Positions 34,397-42,989 of a DNA stretch of 64,000 nt are shown here, piece by piece. Origin of the DNA: Campylobacterales bacterium (GTDB lineage: Bacteria > Campylobacterota > Campylobacteria > Campylobacterales > QNZT01); NCBI GenBank assembly GCA_024278835.1, contig JAJRSK010000065.1, positions 1-64,000 of the forward strand, written 5' to 3'. The stretch's first letter is position 1. Each line of letters begins with the position of its first letter. The notes under the pieces are model-generated. The model ran no database searches, was not told the origin of the DNA, and was given only the letters and a program-made list of their open reading frames with translations. Both the position numbers and the translations under genes were made by a program.

Positions 34397-35047
34397 TTAA
34401 CTAATCCGCAAACTCTCCTCCAAAATATCCAAGAACTCATCCCTCTCCATCTCGATAGCCCCCATAGACTTCAAGTGTTCAGAAGGGACTTGACAATCAA
34501 TTAATTCATAGCCATTCTCTAGCGCATACTGCGCCAAATAGACTAGTGCCGTCTTGGAAGCATCACTCTTTGTCTGAAACATCGACTCCCCGCAAAATAT
34601 CTTCCCCAAATCGATACCATACAAGCCCCCGACAAGTTCATTATCATGATAGACTTCAAAAGATTTTGCCAAGCCTTGCTTGTGTATCTGCACATAGGCA
34701 TCTATCACCTCTTCGAGTATCCAAGTGCCTTCCTCTTTTTCTACGCGTACTTCACGGCATTTTTGCATCACTGTTTCAAAATTTGTATCGATTCGTACTT
34801 CAAATTTTTTCATACTTCTTTTAAGCGATTTGGAGATTTTGATATCTTTAGGGTAGAGGATGAGACGCGGATCTGGTGACCACCAAAGAATCGGGTCATT
34901 TTCATTGTACCAAGGAAATATCCCTTTCATATAGGCAGAGAGGATACGGTTGGGGTTTAAGTCTCCTCCCCACGCAATGAGCCCTTCGGGTGAAGAGAGG
35001 CGTGGGTTGGGAAAGATATAACTGTACTTACTAACTTGAGGAATCAA
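34397..35047 (-). CDS. aat: Leucyl/phenylalanyl-tRNA-protein transferase
   Basis: Adds Leu or Phe to N-terminal Arg/Lys, making an N-degron for ClpS-ClpAP. Signature parts are FPNPRLSSPEGLIAWGGDLNPNRILSAYMKGIFPWYNENDPILWWSPDPR, ESMFQTKSDASKTALVYLA and ELIDCQVPSEHLKSMGA. Length of 216 is normal. It lies two bases after clpA, which follows clpS, so adaptor, unfoldase and modifier are one operon. Confidence 0.96.
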   Translation of the reverse strand: MIPQVSKYSYIFPNPRLSSPEGLIAWGGDLNPNRILSAYMKGIFPWYNENDPILWWSPDPRLILYPKDIKISKSLKRSMKKFEVRIDTNFETVMQKCREVRVEKEEGTWILEEVIDAYVQIHKQGLAKSFEVYHDNELVGGLYGIDLGKIFCGESMFQTKSDASKTALVYLAQYALENGYELIDCQVPSEHLKSMGAIEMERDEFLDILEESLRIS

Positions 35048-35049
35048 GC

Positions 35050-37239
35050 CTATTTGTCACTTTTATAGGTGATAACAAGTTCACCATCTTTTTCATCAAG
35101 ATGCACCGTGCCACCATGTTGAAGTTCTCCAAAAAGCACTTCATCGGTGAGTGGTGTTTTTACTTCATCTTGGATGACCCTAGCCATCACACGCGCACCG
35201 AGTGTATCGCTATAACCTTTTTTGGCAAAGTACGCTTTGGCTGCATCACTTGCTTCAATCGTCACTTTTTTATCTTTGAGTAACATCTCTAATTCAACAA
35301 GCTGTTTCTCTACGATATTTATCATGATATCTCTGCCAAGTGGTGCAAAGTGTACCGTTGCATCAAGTCTATTTCTAAACTCAGGTGCAAAAAAGTCACC
35401 TATAGCAGACTCTGCCTTGTGTGTTTCATCTTTGTTAAAGCCCATTTTTGGCGCTGCTTTGACACCTAGGTTACTTGTCATGATAATGATGACATTTCTA
35501 AAATCCGTCTTGACACCATCATTGTCCGTCAATGTAGCATTGTCCATCACTTGAAGCAATATATTCATCACATCAGGATGCGCTTTTTCGACTTCATCAA
35601 GTAAAAGAACACTATAAGGGTGCTTTCTGATGGCTTCTGTCAACTGTCCACCCTCTTCATAGCCTACATAGCCTGGAGGCGCACCGATGAGTCTTGCTAC
35701 ATTATGTTTTTCCATATATTCAGACATATCAAAACGCTCAAAATGAATACCCATCGTATCTGCAAGCTGTTTTGCTACCTCTGTTTTACCCACACCTGTT
35801 GGTCCTGCAAATAGAAATGAACCGATAGGTGAATTTGGACGACCTAGACCTGCTCGTCCACGCTTGACAGCCTTGGCAAGTTGCATGATGGCTTCATCTT
35901 GTCCAAATACTTTAGTCTTGAGTTGTGTTTCTAAATCTTTAAGTACTGCGACATCATCAGAACTCACTTGCCTTGAAGGGATATTTGCCATCTTTGCGAT
36001 GATGGCTTCGATATCCTTAACAGTAACAGAGGTACGCTTTCGCTCAGAAATGTGAAATGACGCTCCTACTTCATCGATAAGGTCGATAGCTGAGTCAGGT
36101 AAAAACCTATCATTGATATATTTTTTCGCAAGTTCTACCGCAGCACGTAGTGCCTTTGGCGAATACTTGATATCATGATGTTCTTCATACTTATCTTTTA
36201 AACCAAGTAAAATTTTATAGGTATCGTCAACACTTGGTTCATCAACATCAATCTTGGCAAATCGTCTTGAGAGTGCTTTATCTTTATCAAAAAAGTTTCT
36301 ATATTCACTATAGGTCGTCGCACCCACACACTTGATACCGCCACTTGCCAGTGCTGGTTTGAGAAGGTTTGACAAATCCATAGAACCACCACTCGTTGAA
36401 CCTGCTCCCACGATAGTATGAATCTCATCGATAAATAACACAGCATTATCAATCTCTTCGAGCTCTGTTAAAACACCTTTGAGGCGTTTTTCAAAATCAC
36501 CACGATATTTTGTCCCTGAAAGCAATCCACCGATATCTAAAGAAAAGAGTGTTGCACCTTTGAGAATTTCAGGCGTTTCTTCATTGATGATTTTAAGCGC
36601 CAATCCTTCTACAACCGCGGTTTTACCTACACCAGGCTCACCCACTAAAAGAGGGTTGTTTTTCTTTCTACGACACAACACTTGCATCACACGATCAAGT
36701 TCTTGGTCACGACCGATGACTGGATCTATCTTGCCAGACTTGGCCAATTCATTGAGGTTTATCGTATAGTTGGCTAAATCCCCATCTTCTTTTGGCGCAG
36801 CCGCCTCTTTTTCATGTTTCTCTTCCGTGATACTTTCAATCACATTGAGTCTCGAAACCCCTTGTTGCTTGAGTAGATAAACACTGTAACTTCTCTCTTC
36901 TTCGAAAAGCGCCACCAATAAGTCTGCTACTGAAGCTTGTTTTTTATCAGCGCCTTTGATACTCGTTATCATGTTGTCAATCACACGCGCTAAGGCAACC
37001 GTTTCAAAAGGGTCATGATAGTTCTCTTCTGGTAGTGGTTTAAAGACAGAGTCAAGGTGTGTTTTGATTCTCTCGTGTAAAAACTCAGTATCAGCACCAC
37101 ATTTTTTAAGCACTTCTATCGCTTGGTCATTGGTGAGTAGACTATAAAAGACATGTTCTATCGTCACATACTCATGTCTGCTTTTTTTCGCAAACTCCAA
37201 TGCTTCATTTAGTACTGAATTTAACTCTTTATTTAACAT
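35050..37239 (-). CDS. clpA: ATP-dependent Clp protease ATP-binding subunit ClpA
   Basis: AAA+ unfoldase that partners ClpP. N domain in the first ~145 residues (LNSVLNEALEFAKKSRHEYVTIEHVFYSLL), NBD1 Walker [20 protein letters not shown] near residue 200, NBD2 Walker A FLFAGPTGVGKTEVAKQL near 480, and no long middle coiled coil. The IGL-type ClpP loop lies in the NBD2 region. Length of 729 is a little under E. coli ClpA (758). ClpS is just upstream. Confidence 0.96.
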   Translation of the reverse strand: MLNKELNSVLNEALEFAKKSRHEYVTIEHVFYSLLTNDQAIEVLKKCGADTEFLHERIKTHLDSVFKPLPEENYHDPFETVALARVIDNMITSIKGADKKQASVADLLVALFEEERSYSVYLLKQQGVSRLNVIESITEEKHEKEAAAPKEDGDLANYTINLNELAKSGKIDPVIGRDQELDRVMQVLCRRKKNNPLLVGEPGVGKTAVVEGLALKIINEETPEILKGATLFSLDIGGLLSGTKYRGDFEKRLKGVLTELEEIDNAVLFIDEIHTIVGAGSTSGGSMDLSNLLKPALASGGIKCVGATTYSEYRNFFDKDKALSRRFAKIDVDEPSVDDTYKILLGLKDKYEEHHDIKYSPKALRAAVELAKKYINDRFLPDSAIDLIDEVGASFHISERKRTSVTVKDIEAIIAKMANIPSRQVSSDDVAVLKDLETQLKTKVFGQDEAIMQLAKAVKRGRAGLGRPNSPIGSFLFAGPTGVGKTEVAKQLADTMGIHFERFDMSEYMEKHNVARLIGAPPGYVGYEEGGQLTEAIRKHPYSVLLLDEVEKAHPDVMNILLQVMDNATLTDNDGVKTDFRNVIIIMTSNLGVKAAPKMGFNKDETHKAESAIGDFFAPEFRNRLDATVHFAPLGRDIMINIVEKQLVELEMLLKDKKVTIEASDAAKAYFAKKGYSDTLGARVMARVIQDEVKTPLTDEVLFGELQHGGTVHLDEKDGELVITYKSDK

Positions 37240-37242
37240 TTA

Positions 37243-37566
37243 TTACTCTTCCTCCATGATTGCTTTCAATGGATATTCATTTTCTTTTGCGCGTTTTTCA
37301 ACCTGAGAAATCTTCGTCTCGGCCACTTCATAGGTATAAAAGCCACAAACACCGCGTCCAGCACGATGAATCTGAAGCATAATGTTGATAGCTGAGTCGA
37401 CAGAGTGATCAAAAAGCTCCATCAAAACTTCAACAACAAAATCCATGCTGGTAAAATCGTCATTTAGTAGAACAACTTTATACCTCTTGGCTTCAAAAAG
37501 TGATTCTGCTAGTTCTTCATTCACTTCTTCTTCGTTTTTGTAGCCCACATTTATACCTTTTTGCAT
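37243..37566 (-). CDS. clpS: ClpS, N-degron adaptor for ClpA
   Basis: A 107-residue adaptor with YKVVLLNDDFTSMDFVVEVL (the ND-D-F/Y-T-x-M substrate-pocket motif), and AINIMLQIHRAGRGVCGFYTYEVAETKI. It delivers proteins with N-terminal Leu, Phe, Tyr or Trp to ClpA. A TATACT -10-like hexamer lies 15-20 bp before the ATG. A GTG six codons in, with AAAAAGG upstream, is an alternative start. It is first in the clpS-clpA-aat operon. Confidence 0.94.
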   Translation of the reverse strand: MQKGINVGYKNEEEVNEELAESLFEAKRYKVVLLNDDFTSMDFVVEVLMELFDHSVDSAINIMLQIHRAGRGVCGFYTYEVAETKISQVEKRAKENEYPLKAIMEEE

Positions 37567-37671
37567 TTATAATCAAGCCATAGTATACACTTTTTTTGTA
37601 AATAAGATGTTAATAATGATAAATTTTATCCACAACTAGACTCAAAGTTGTAGTTTGGTAAACTTTTTATC

Positions 37672-38313
37672 ATGATAAATATATATATAACCGCCACCAA
37701 TACAGATATCGGAGAAACTTATACGACTGCAAAACTCATACACGCCTTTGCATCCCTAGGATATCGTGTTGGTGTGATGAAACCTATAGAGACTGGTGTC
37801 TGTGGCGAACCTGAAGATGCTACATTACTACTCAATGAAGCAAAAAAGTACAACCCAGACTTTGCCTCTATCATGATAGAAGATATCTCTCCTATACAGT
37901 TTACTCTCCCTGCTGCCCCTTTTGTAGCAAAAGCAGAGGAAAAAATTGATTTTGAAAAACTAAAAAATGCCCACAATAAACTTACAAAGTATTGTGATAT
38001 TTTACTGATTGAGAGTGCAGGCGGGTTGATGACACCTGTGGAAGATGACTTTATCATGATAGATTTCGCAGCATTTTTTAAGACAAAAACTCTTTTAATC
38101 ACCGACGACCAACTAGGTTGCATTAACAATACCCTACTCAATAGGGAACTCTTACACACTTACAATGAAAAATTTATCTTTTGTGTCAATCAAAAATCAA
38201 GTGATGGCTCTTTTGAAACAGTGAGCCTTCCCTACTTTAAAGCAAAGTTTGACAAGGTACTCACCGTCCAAAAGGATATCAAAGAAATCGCTAGTAATCT
38301 ACTGTCACTGTAA
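37672..38313 (+). CDS. bioD: Dethiobiotin synthetase with altered P-loop
   Basis: ATP-dependent ring closure of 7,8-diaminopelargonate to dethiobiotin (biotin step 3). It has the BioD N-terminus YITATNTDIGETYTTAKL, VMKPIETGV, and LLIESAGGLMTPV. The Walker A Lys of the usual G-K-T is Glu (codon GAA where AAA is expected), which would be expected to cripple phosphate binding. The rest is intact at 213 residues. The ATG is inside TATCATGATA (37668-37677). It overlaps the convergent glycine-zipper gene by 23 bp. Confidence 0.88.
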   Translation: MINIYITATNTDIGETYTTAKLIHAFASLGYRVGVMKPIETGVCGEPEDATLLLNEAKKYNPDFASIMIEDISPIQFTLPAAPFVAKAEEKIDFEKLKNAHNKLTKYCDILLIESAGGLMTPVEDDFIMIDFAAFFKTKTLLITDDQLGCINNTLLNRELLHTYNEKFIFCVNQKSSDGSFETVSLPYFKAKFDKVLTVQKDIKEIASNLLSL

Positions 38314-38800
38314 TTGGAATCGAAGTTAATTTCTCATTAGAATACTTGACAATCTTTTTCCCTTTATAATAGGCTATATTTTTATAACCAACAAATTGCC
38401 TCTGACTCGTGCTTTGACGATACTTGGTGACACAATTTCTACGTGTTTGATACTGGGGTTGGTTATATTGCTGGTTTGCACCGATAGTATTCCCCCCTAC
38501 AATAGTTCCCAAAATCGCCCCACCTACAGTCGCGATATCATTCCCTTTTCCATCTCCAATTTGATGTCCCAGAACCCCACCGATGGCTCCTCCCAAGATG
38601 GAACCTCCAACATTATTGGTACCACTATTAGTTCTTCCTACTGGCACTTGTTCATCATAGCACTCCTGATAAGGGACACGCTGCTGCACCGTTTGATACT
38701 CAGGCGTCGAAGAACGCACAGAAACATACTCTGTAAATTGCAATGTTTCTGCATTTAATACACTTGCTAACGCAAGTAACGATAATAATTTTAATTTCAT
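38291..38800 (-). CDS. Glycine-zipper 2TM exported protein
   Basis: A 169-residue exported protein (signal peptide MKLKLLSLLALASVLNAE). The centre has two glycine-zipper helices: GGSILGGAIGGVLGHQIG and VGGAILGTIVGGNTIG. The pattern is shared with SlyB/Rick17kDa-type outer-membrane lipoproteins, but there is no lipobox Cys, so it is probably periplasmic or integral. Two Cys residues flank the zippers (PYQECYDE and RRNCVTKY). The C-terminal ~50 residues are Tyr- and Lys-rich. Envelope integrity is the likely area. Confidence 0.8.
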   Translation of the reverse strand: MKLKLLSLLALASVLNAETLQFTEYVSVRSSTPEYQTVQQRVPYQECYDEQVPVGRTNSGTNNVGGSILGGAIGGVLGHQIGDGKGNDIATVGGAILGTIVGGNTIGANQQYNQPQYQTRRNCVTKYRQSTSQRQFVGYKNIAYYKGKKIVKYSNEKLTSIPITVTVDY

Positions 38801-38830
38801 GATAAATCCTTTTTTATTTTATTTGTCATC

Positions 38831-38857
38831 TTTCATAGGGGCAAAGCCCCTATGAAA
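38831..38857. other. Perfect 12-bp stem-loop in a divergent intergenic region
   Basis: TTTCATAGGGGC, loop AAA, GCCCCTATGAAA. It lies between the glycine-zipper gene (minus) and pyrB (plus), so both transcripts run away from it, and a normal terminator is not expected here. It may be a 5' UTR structure, a protein site or a short repeat. Confidence 0.6.
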
Positions 38858-38980
38858 TTCACGCGCTACTAAAGCACAATACTTCGCATCGTAAAAAATC
38901 ATCTATTTAGATGCCCAATTTTACTCTTGTAATGTGAAGCGATTGTGAATGTTAACCCCTCTTTTGATAAAATCAATTTT

Positions 38981-39865
38981 ATGAAACATTTAACCAATAC
39001 CAGAGATTTGAGTAGCCAAGAAGTTGAGGATATCTTCACCCGTGCTAAGGCACTTAAAAACAACCATCATGATAGCACCCTAGAGGGAAAGCTTATCATC
39101 ACCATATTTTTTGAAAACTCTACAAGAACAAGAAGTTCTTTTGAAATCGCAGCCAAAAGACTCGGCGCGAGCGTTGTTAGCTTGGATGTCTCAAAAAGCT
39201 CTGCTAGTAAGGGAGAAACTTTGTTTGACACGGCAGCAAACTTAGATGCGATGGAACCTGATGCCATCATTGTACGCCACAAGGATTCAGGTGTTCCAAA
39301 GATTCTCTCAAATTATGTCAATTGTCCCATTCTCAATGCAGGAGATGGTGCACATGCACACCCAAGCCAAGCACTACTTGATCTCTTTACCATAAAAGAA
39401 CATTTTAATTTTGCTGATGTGCGTGGTAAAAAGATAGCTATCGTAGGTGATATCAAAAACTCCCGTGTAGCAAACTCCAATATTGAACTTTTAAACCGTT
39501 TTGGCTTGGAAGTGATATTGGTCGCACCACCACATTTTATGCCTCCTCTCACAGGGCTTAAAACGACACATAAATTAGAAGAAATTATCGATGAAGTGGA
39601 TATCATCATGTCTCTTCGCACCCAAACAGAACGTCACACTAACCAATCTTATGCATCGCTCAAAGACTATGCTGCTGATTTTTGTATCACGGCGCCACGC
39701 ATAGGAGATAGAGACATTCTACTGCTACATCCCGGTCCCGTTAACCGAAACATTGATATCGATGATGCGATGCTCAGCGATAGCCGCTGTAAAGTATTGA
39801 CCCAAGTCAAAAACGGTGTCTACGTGCGTATGGCAATTTTGGAGAAGTTGATATTAACCTCTTAA
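38981..39865 (+). CDS. pyrB: Aspartate carbamoyltransferase, catalytic subunit
   Basis: Joins carbamoyl phosphate and aspartate in pyrimidine synthesis. The carbamoyl-phosphate loop reads [20 protein letters not shown], with [18 protein letters not shown] (HPxQ) and LHPGPVNRN near the C-terminus. I start it at the ATG at 38981 ([15 protein letters not shown]), as relatives begin at this point; an in-frame GTG at 38945 would add 12 residues and no clear ribosome site decides. It overlaps the probable pabB start (ATT at 39853). Confidence 0.94.
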   Translation: MKHLTNTRDLSSQEVEDIFTRAKALKNNHHDSTLEGKLIITIFFENSTRTRSSFEIAAKRLGASVVSLDVSKSSASKGETLFDTAANLDAMEPDAIIVRHKDSGVPKILSNYVNCPILNAGDGAHAHPSQALLDLFTIKEHFNFADVRGKKIAIVGDIKNSRVANSNIELLNRFGLEVILVAPPHFMPPLTGLKTTHKLEEIIDEVDIIMSLRTQTERHTNQSYASLKDYAADFCITAPRIGDRDILLLHPGPVNRNIDIDDAMLSDSRCKVLTQVKNGVYVRMAILEKLILTS

Positions 39866-40806
39866 AAAATCTCTTAAATAGCTATGGCAAAAAAAGAGAA
39901 CCTTTTTTCTTTGTTATTGATTTCTCTTTACAAGAATTTACCGTTTCACCCTTAAGCACCTTAGATAAAAACATCAAATTTTCTATGGATGCGCCCAAAT
40001 CCACAGCTTATCATGATAAGAAAATCCACTACGATTACGAGCCCATACCCTTGGCGCGTTATGAAAAAGCATTTCAGCAAGTGCAAGAAGAGATAAAAAA
40101 AGGAAACAGCTATCTCATCAATCTCACCTTTCCTTCAAAGCTCAACATCGACTACTCACTTTTGGAGATTTATAACTACACCGATGCCAAGTTTAAACTA
40201 CTCATGGATGATAAATTTGTCTGCTTTAGCCCCGAACGCTTTGTGAAAATCGAAAATAATACTATCTATACCCACCCCATGAAAGGCACCATCGACGCTA
40301 AAATCCCTCAGGCAAAAGAGAAGATTTTAGCCAATGAAAAAGAGATGGCAGAACATACTATGGTCGTGGATTTACTACGAAATGACCTCTCTATGGTTGC
40401 CAAAAAAGTGCGTGTAGAAAAGTTTCGTTATGTCGAGCGCATCAAGGCAGGAGAGCGAGAACTGTTGCAAGTGAGTTCCAAAATCCGTGGAGAATTAGAA
40501 GAGGATTGGCAAAATAGCGTGGGAGATATCCTCTGCGCTATGCTTCCTGCTGGATCTATCACAGGCACACCCAAAAAAAGCACCATTGAAATCATCAAAA
40601 AAGTAGAAGGGTATGCGCGTGGTTTTTACTCAGGGGTGTTTGGTCTGTTTGATGGAGAGAGTTTGGATTCGGCTATCATGATACGCTATATCGAAAAGGT
40701 AGGAGATAAGCTCTACTATAAAAGTGGTGGAGGTATCACTATAGATAGTGATATGATGGAGGAATATAATGAGATGTGTGAAAAGATTTATGTGCCGTTT
40801 TTATAA
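39853..40806 (+). CDS. pabB: Aminodeoxychorismate synthase component I, probable ATT start
   Basis: Makes 4-amino-4-deoxychorismate for folate. C-terminal chorismate-binding domain: [36 protein letters not shown] and [12 protein letters not shown], ending [18 protein letters not shown]. The first ordinary start in frame is ATG at 39985, but the frame upstream is open and reads like a PabB N-terminus ([23 protein letters not shown]). The best start with a ribosome site is ATT at 39853, with GGAG eight bases before it, overlapping the pyrB stop. That gives 317 residues, a usual size in Campylobacterota. Confidence 0.85.
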   Translation: MNLLKNLLNSYGKKREPFFFVIDFSLQEFTVSPLSTLDKNIKFSMDAPKSTAYHDKKIHYDYEPIPLARYEKAFQQVQEEIKKGNSYLINLTFPSKLNIDYSLLEIYNYTDAKFKLLMDDKFVCFSPERFVKIENNTIYTHPMKGTIDAKIPQAKEKILANEKEMAEHTMVVDLLRNDLSMVAKKVRVEKFRYVERIKAGERELLQVSSKIRGELEEDWQNSVGDILCAMLPAGSITGTPKKSTIEIIKKVEGYARGFYSGVFGLFDGESLDSAIMIRYIEKVGDKLYYKSGGGITIDSDMMEEYNEMCEKIYVPFL

Positions 40807-40842
40807 GATACGCCATAGGAACAAAGCTATTGGAAATGCTAG

Positions 40843-41418
40843 ATGACTTTCTTTGAAACACTAAAAATCACGCAGGGGGAAATTCAAAATCTCTCTTTAC
40901 ATAATAAAAGGCTCAATCACACAATCAAAGAAAACTTTGGTGTAGATGCCAATATTGACCTAAGTAAGCATGTTCAGCAAGAGGATTATGGACTTCGTCG
41001 CTGCAAAGTCATCTATGGAAAATCGATAAAAGAGATACAATTTTTCCCATTAATCCCAAGAATTTTTCAATCATTTAAAGTTTTAGAGGCAGATATTGTA
41101 TATAATTTTAAAAATGTCGATAGAGAGGATATAACATCACTTTTTAACCAAAAGGGTACATGTGATGACATTATCATGATAAAAGATGGTTTGGTAACGG
41201 ATACCTCTATCGCCAATATCGCAATGTATGATGGTCTGAAGTGGATAACACCAAAAAGTCCTCTTCTTAAAGGCACCTTTCGAGAAAGTATGTTAGAAAA
41301 ACAATTACTTTTAGAAAAAGATGTTAAAATTAAAGATATTAAAAATGTAACCCGTTTTGCATTGATGAATGCCCTTATCGGATTTTATGAAGTCAAAAGG
41401 GTGAAGTTTATATTTTAA
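40843..41418 (+). CDS. pabC: Aminodeoxychorismate lyase-like class IV aminotransferase
   Basis: PLP enzyme that splits aminodeoxychorismate to 4-aminobenzoate. Short at 191 residues, as in other Campylobacterota. The PLP lysine is probably in RRCKVIYGKSIKEIQFFP, and the phosphate/PLP loops are DIIMIKDGLVTDTSIANIAMYDG and SPLLKGTFRESMLE. It follows pabB by 36 bp. A branched-chain-type activity cannot be ruled out on motif alone, but the neighbour points to folate. Confidence 0.85.
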   Translation: MTFFETLKITQGEIQNLSLHNKRLNHTIKENFGVDANIDLSKHVQQEDYGLRRCKVIYGKSIKEIQFFPLIPRIFQSFKVLEADIVYNFKNVDREDITSLFNQKGTCDDIIMIKDGLVTDTSIANIAMYDGLKWITPKSPLLKGTFRESMLEKQLLLEKDVKIKDIKNVTRFALMNALIGFYEVKRVKFIF

Positions 41419-41427
41419 GGAGAGAGT

Positions 41428-41871
41428 ATGGCACAACGAATCTTAGGAGATAGTGAATTTTCACAACTGATGAAGATGCATATTGCTGAGATACTAGAAT
41501 TGTTGATGCAAAGAGGTCAATTTTTCTCTATTTTGACCAATATCGCAAATATCACTTTCGAACCCGCACTGCCAGCTGAAATCACCTCAAATTTCAAACC
41601 CATTACACTCTTTGTTATTGCAGAGTATACCTTTGAGAGTTCTTCCATTGATGATGATTTTCTCTATTTTGAAGCAGGATTTGGGCAACAAAATATAGGC
41701 TCTGTCGTTACCATTCCGCTCAACGCCATCGTACAAATTCTCATTGAAGAGACACCAATTTTTATCAACTTAGCGATGGAGTTAGTAGCTGAAAATAAAG
41801 AAGAAAATGTCAAGAAATCAACGAATATATTTTTATCAAACCCAGAAAATCAAGGCTTGATAAAGCGTTAA
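41428..41871 (+). CDS. Uncharacterised 147-residue protein, possible SspB-like fold
   Basis: Not recognised as a named family. A strong AAGGAG precedes the ATG. The layout is an N-terminal helix (MKMHIAEILELLMQRGQFF), an ITFEPALPAEI segment, two strands PITLFVIAEYTFESS and DDFLYFEAGFG, then SVVTIPLNAIVQILIEET, and a flexible polar tail (KEENVKKSTN...). The order helix, LP.E, strand, F-A-x-F-G, V-x-(V/I)-P-x-x-A-(V/I) matches SspB, the ClpXP adaptor, but similarity is faint. It is next to pabC and near smpB/clp genes. Confidence 0.5.
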   Translation: MAQRILGDSEFSQLMKMHIAEILELLMQRGQFFSILTNIANITFEPALPAEITSNFKPITLFVIAEYTFESSSIDDDFLYFEAGFGQQNIGSVVTIPLNAIVQILIEETPIFINLAMELVAENKEENVKKSTNIFLSNPENQGLIKR

Positions 41872-41880
41872 CAGCTCTAG

Positions 41881-42786
41881 CTAAGCTTTACGACTTCTAC
41901 CCATGATAAAGTCAGAAACTTTTGCGATGAAAGCATCGTGTTTACGCTCTTTAAGATAAACAACATGGAAATATCTTTTAAATTTTAACCCTTTTATCGG
42001 TGCTGAGTGCAACAAGCCCGCATTTAACTCATCTTCGATAACAAACTTAGACAGTAATGATACGGTAGGCGTGTCACCACTCTTAGAAGCCTTCATGACG
42101 GTCTGTTTCACACCCGTTTGGCTGGAAACCGTACTGAGAATATTAAAGCGCTTACACTCCAAGCCCACTTCTCCAAACACTTCTGCCGCCAACTTCCTTG
42201 TATGAGAATCTTCTTCTCTACATATCCAATTAAAATTATTTAAATCTTCAGGCTTCACTTGTCTTGGCAACTCAGAGTTTGAGAAAAGTACTAACTCATC
42301 TTCTAACCACTCTTTATAGATAACACCATCTCTAGTGACTGGTGTCTCTATCAATGCCAAATCAATTTTTTTATCTAAAAGCTTATCCAATATATGCTCT
42401 GAAGTATCCACATCTATTAAAACTTCATTATTGATAGCCTCTCTAAGGTCATTAAGACAATAAGGAAGCACATAATTTCCGATAGTAAAAGATGCCCCTA
42501 TTACAAAGGTTAGCTCTTTGTTAATGATACGTATGATATCTTTCTCCACGTGTGAGACACACTTATCCAATCTCAATGCTACGCGATAGAGCTCCTCCCC
42601 TGTTTTCGTCAAAGTGATACCATTTTTCTTTCGCTCAACAATGCGATTATCCAGATAATCCTCAAGCCATTTTATCTGCTGTGTCACCGCTGGCTGTGAA
42701 ATACCCAACTTTTTAGAGGCTTTTGAAAAACTTTTCTCTTTTACAACGGTTAAAAATGTCTCTAATTTCGCAAAATCTTTTAACAT
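41881..42786 (-). CDS. LysR-family transcriptional regulator
   Basis: A 301-residue LysR protein with an N-terminal wHTH: KLETFLTVVKEKSFSKASKKLGISQPAVTQQIKWLEDYL (the LysR signature). The C-terminal half is a periplasmic-binding-like effector domain. It is convergent with the 41428 gene and divergent from uvrD. An inverted repeat upstream (42891-42916) may be its site. The effector and targets are not known; relatives in Campylobacterota are CysB/CbbR-like in sequence. Confidence 0.92.
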   Translation of the reverse strand: MLKDFAKLETFLTVVKEKSFSKASKKLGISQPAVTQQIKWLEDYLDNRIVERKKNGITLTKTGEELYRVALRLDKCVSHVEKDIIRIINKELTFVIGASFTIGNYVLPYCLNDLREAINNEVLIDVDTSEHILDKLLDKKIDLALIETPVTRDGVIYKEWLEDELVLFSNSELPRQVKPEDLNNFNWICREEDSHTRKLAAEVFGEVGLECKRFNILSTVSSQTGVKQTVMKASKSGDTPTVSLLSKFVIEDELNAGLLHSAPIKGLKFKRYFHVVYLKERKHDAFIAKVSDFIMGRSRKA

Positions 42787-42890
42787 ACTGTTTATATTCC
42801 CTTCATTATTTATGTATAACTATGATTTATATACTTTAGCATATTATAACAAAGTATAATATAAAGTTTCATTATAAAATAATTTTATAG

Positions 42891-42916
42891 GCGTAAAAAT
42901 AGTATAATTTATACGC
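42891..42916. promoter_or_regulatory. Inverted repeat in the LysR-uvrD divergent region
   Basis: GCGTAAAAAT and ATTTATACGC (9 of 10 positions pair) around a 6-bp centre AGTATA. The position between divergent genes and the size suit a LysR-type site. A -10-like TATAAT (within AGTATAATTT) overlaps its right half. Confidence 0.4.
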
Positions 42917-42989
42917 AAAATATAAAAATATAGATGCACCCTTTAAGATGATTTATCATATAATGAAAAGAAATAGATAGAAGTAGCTT

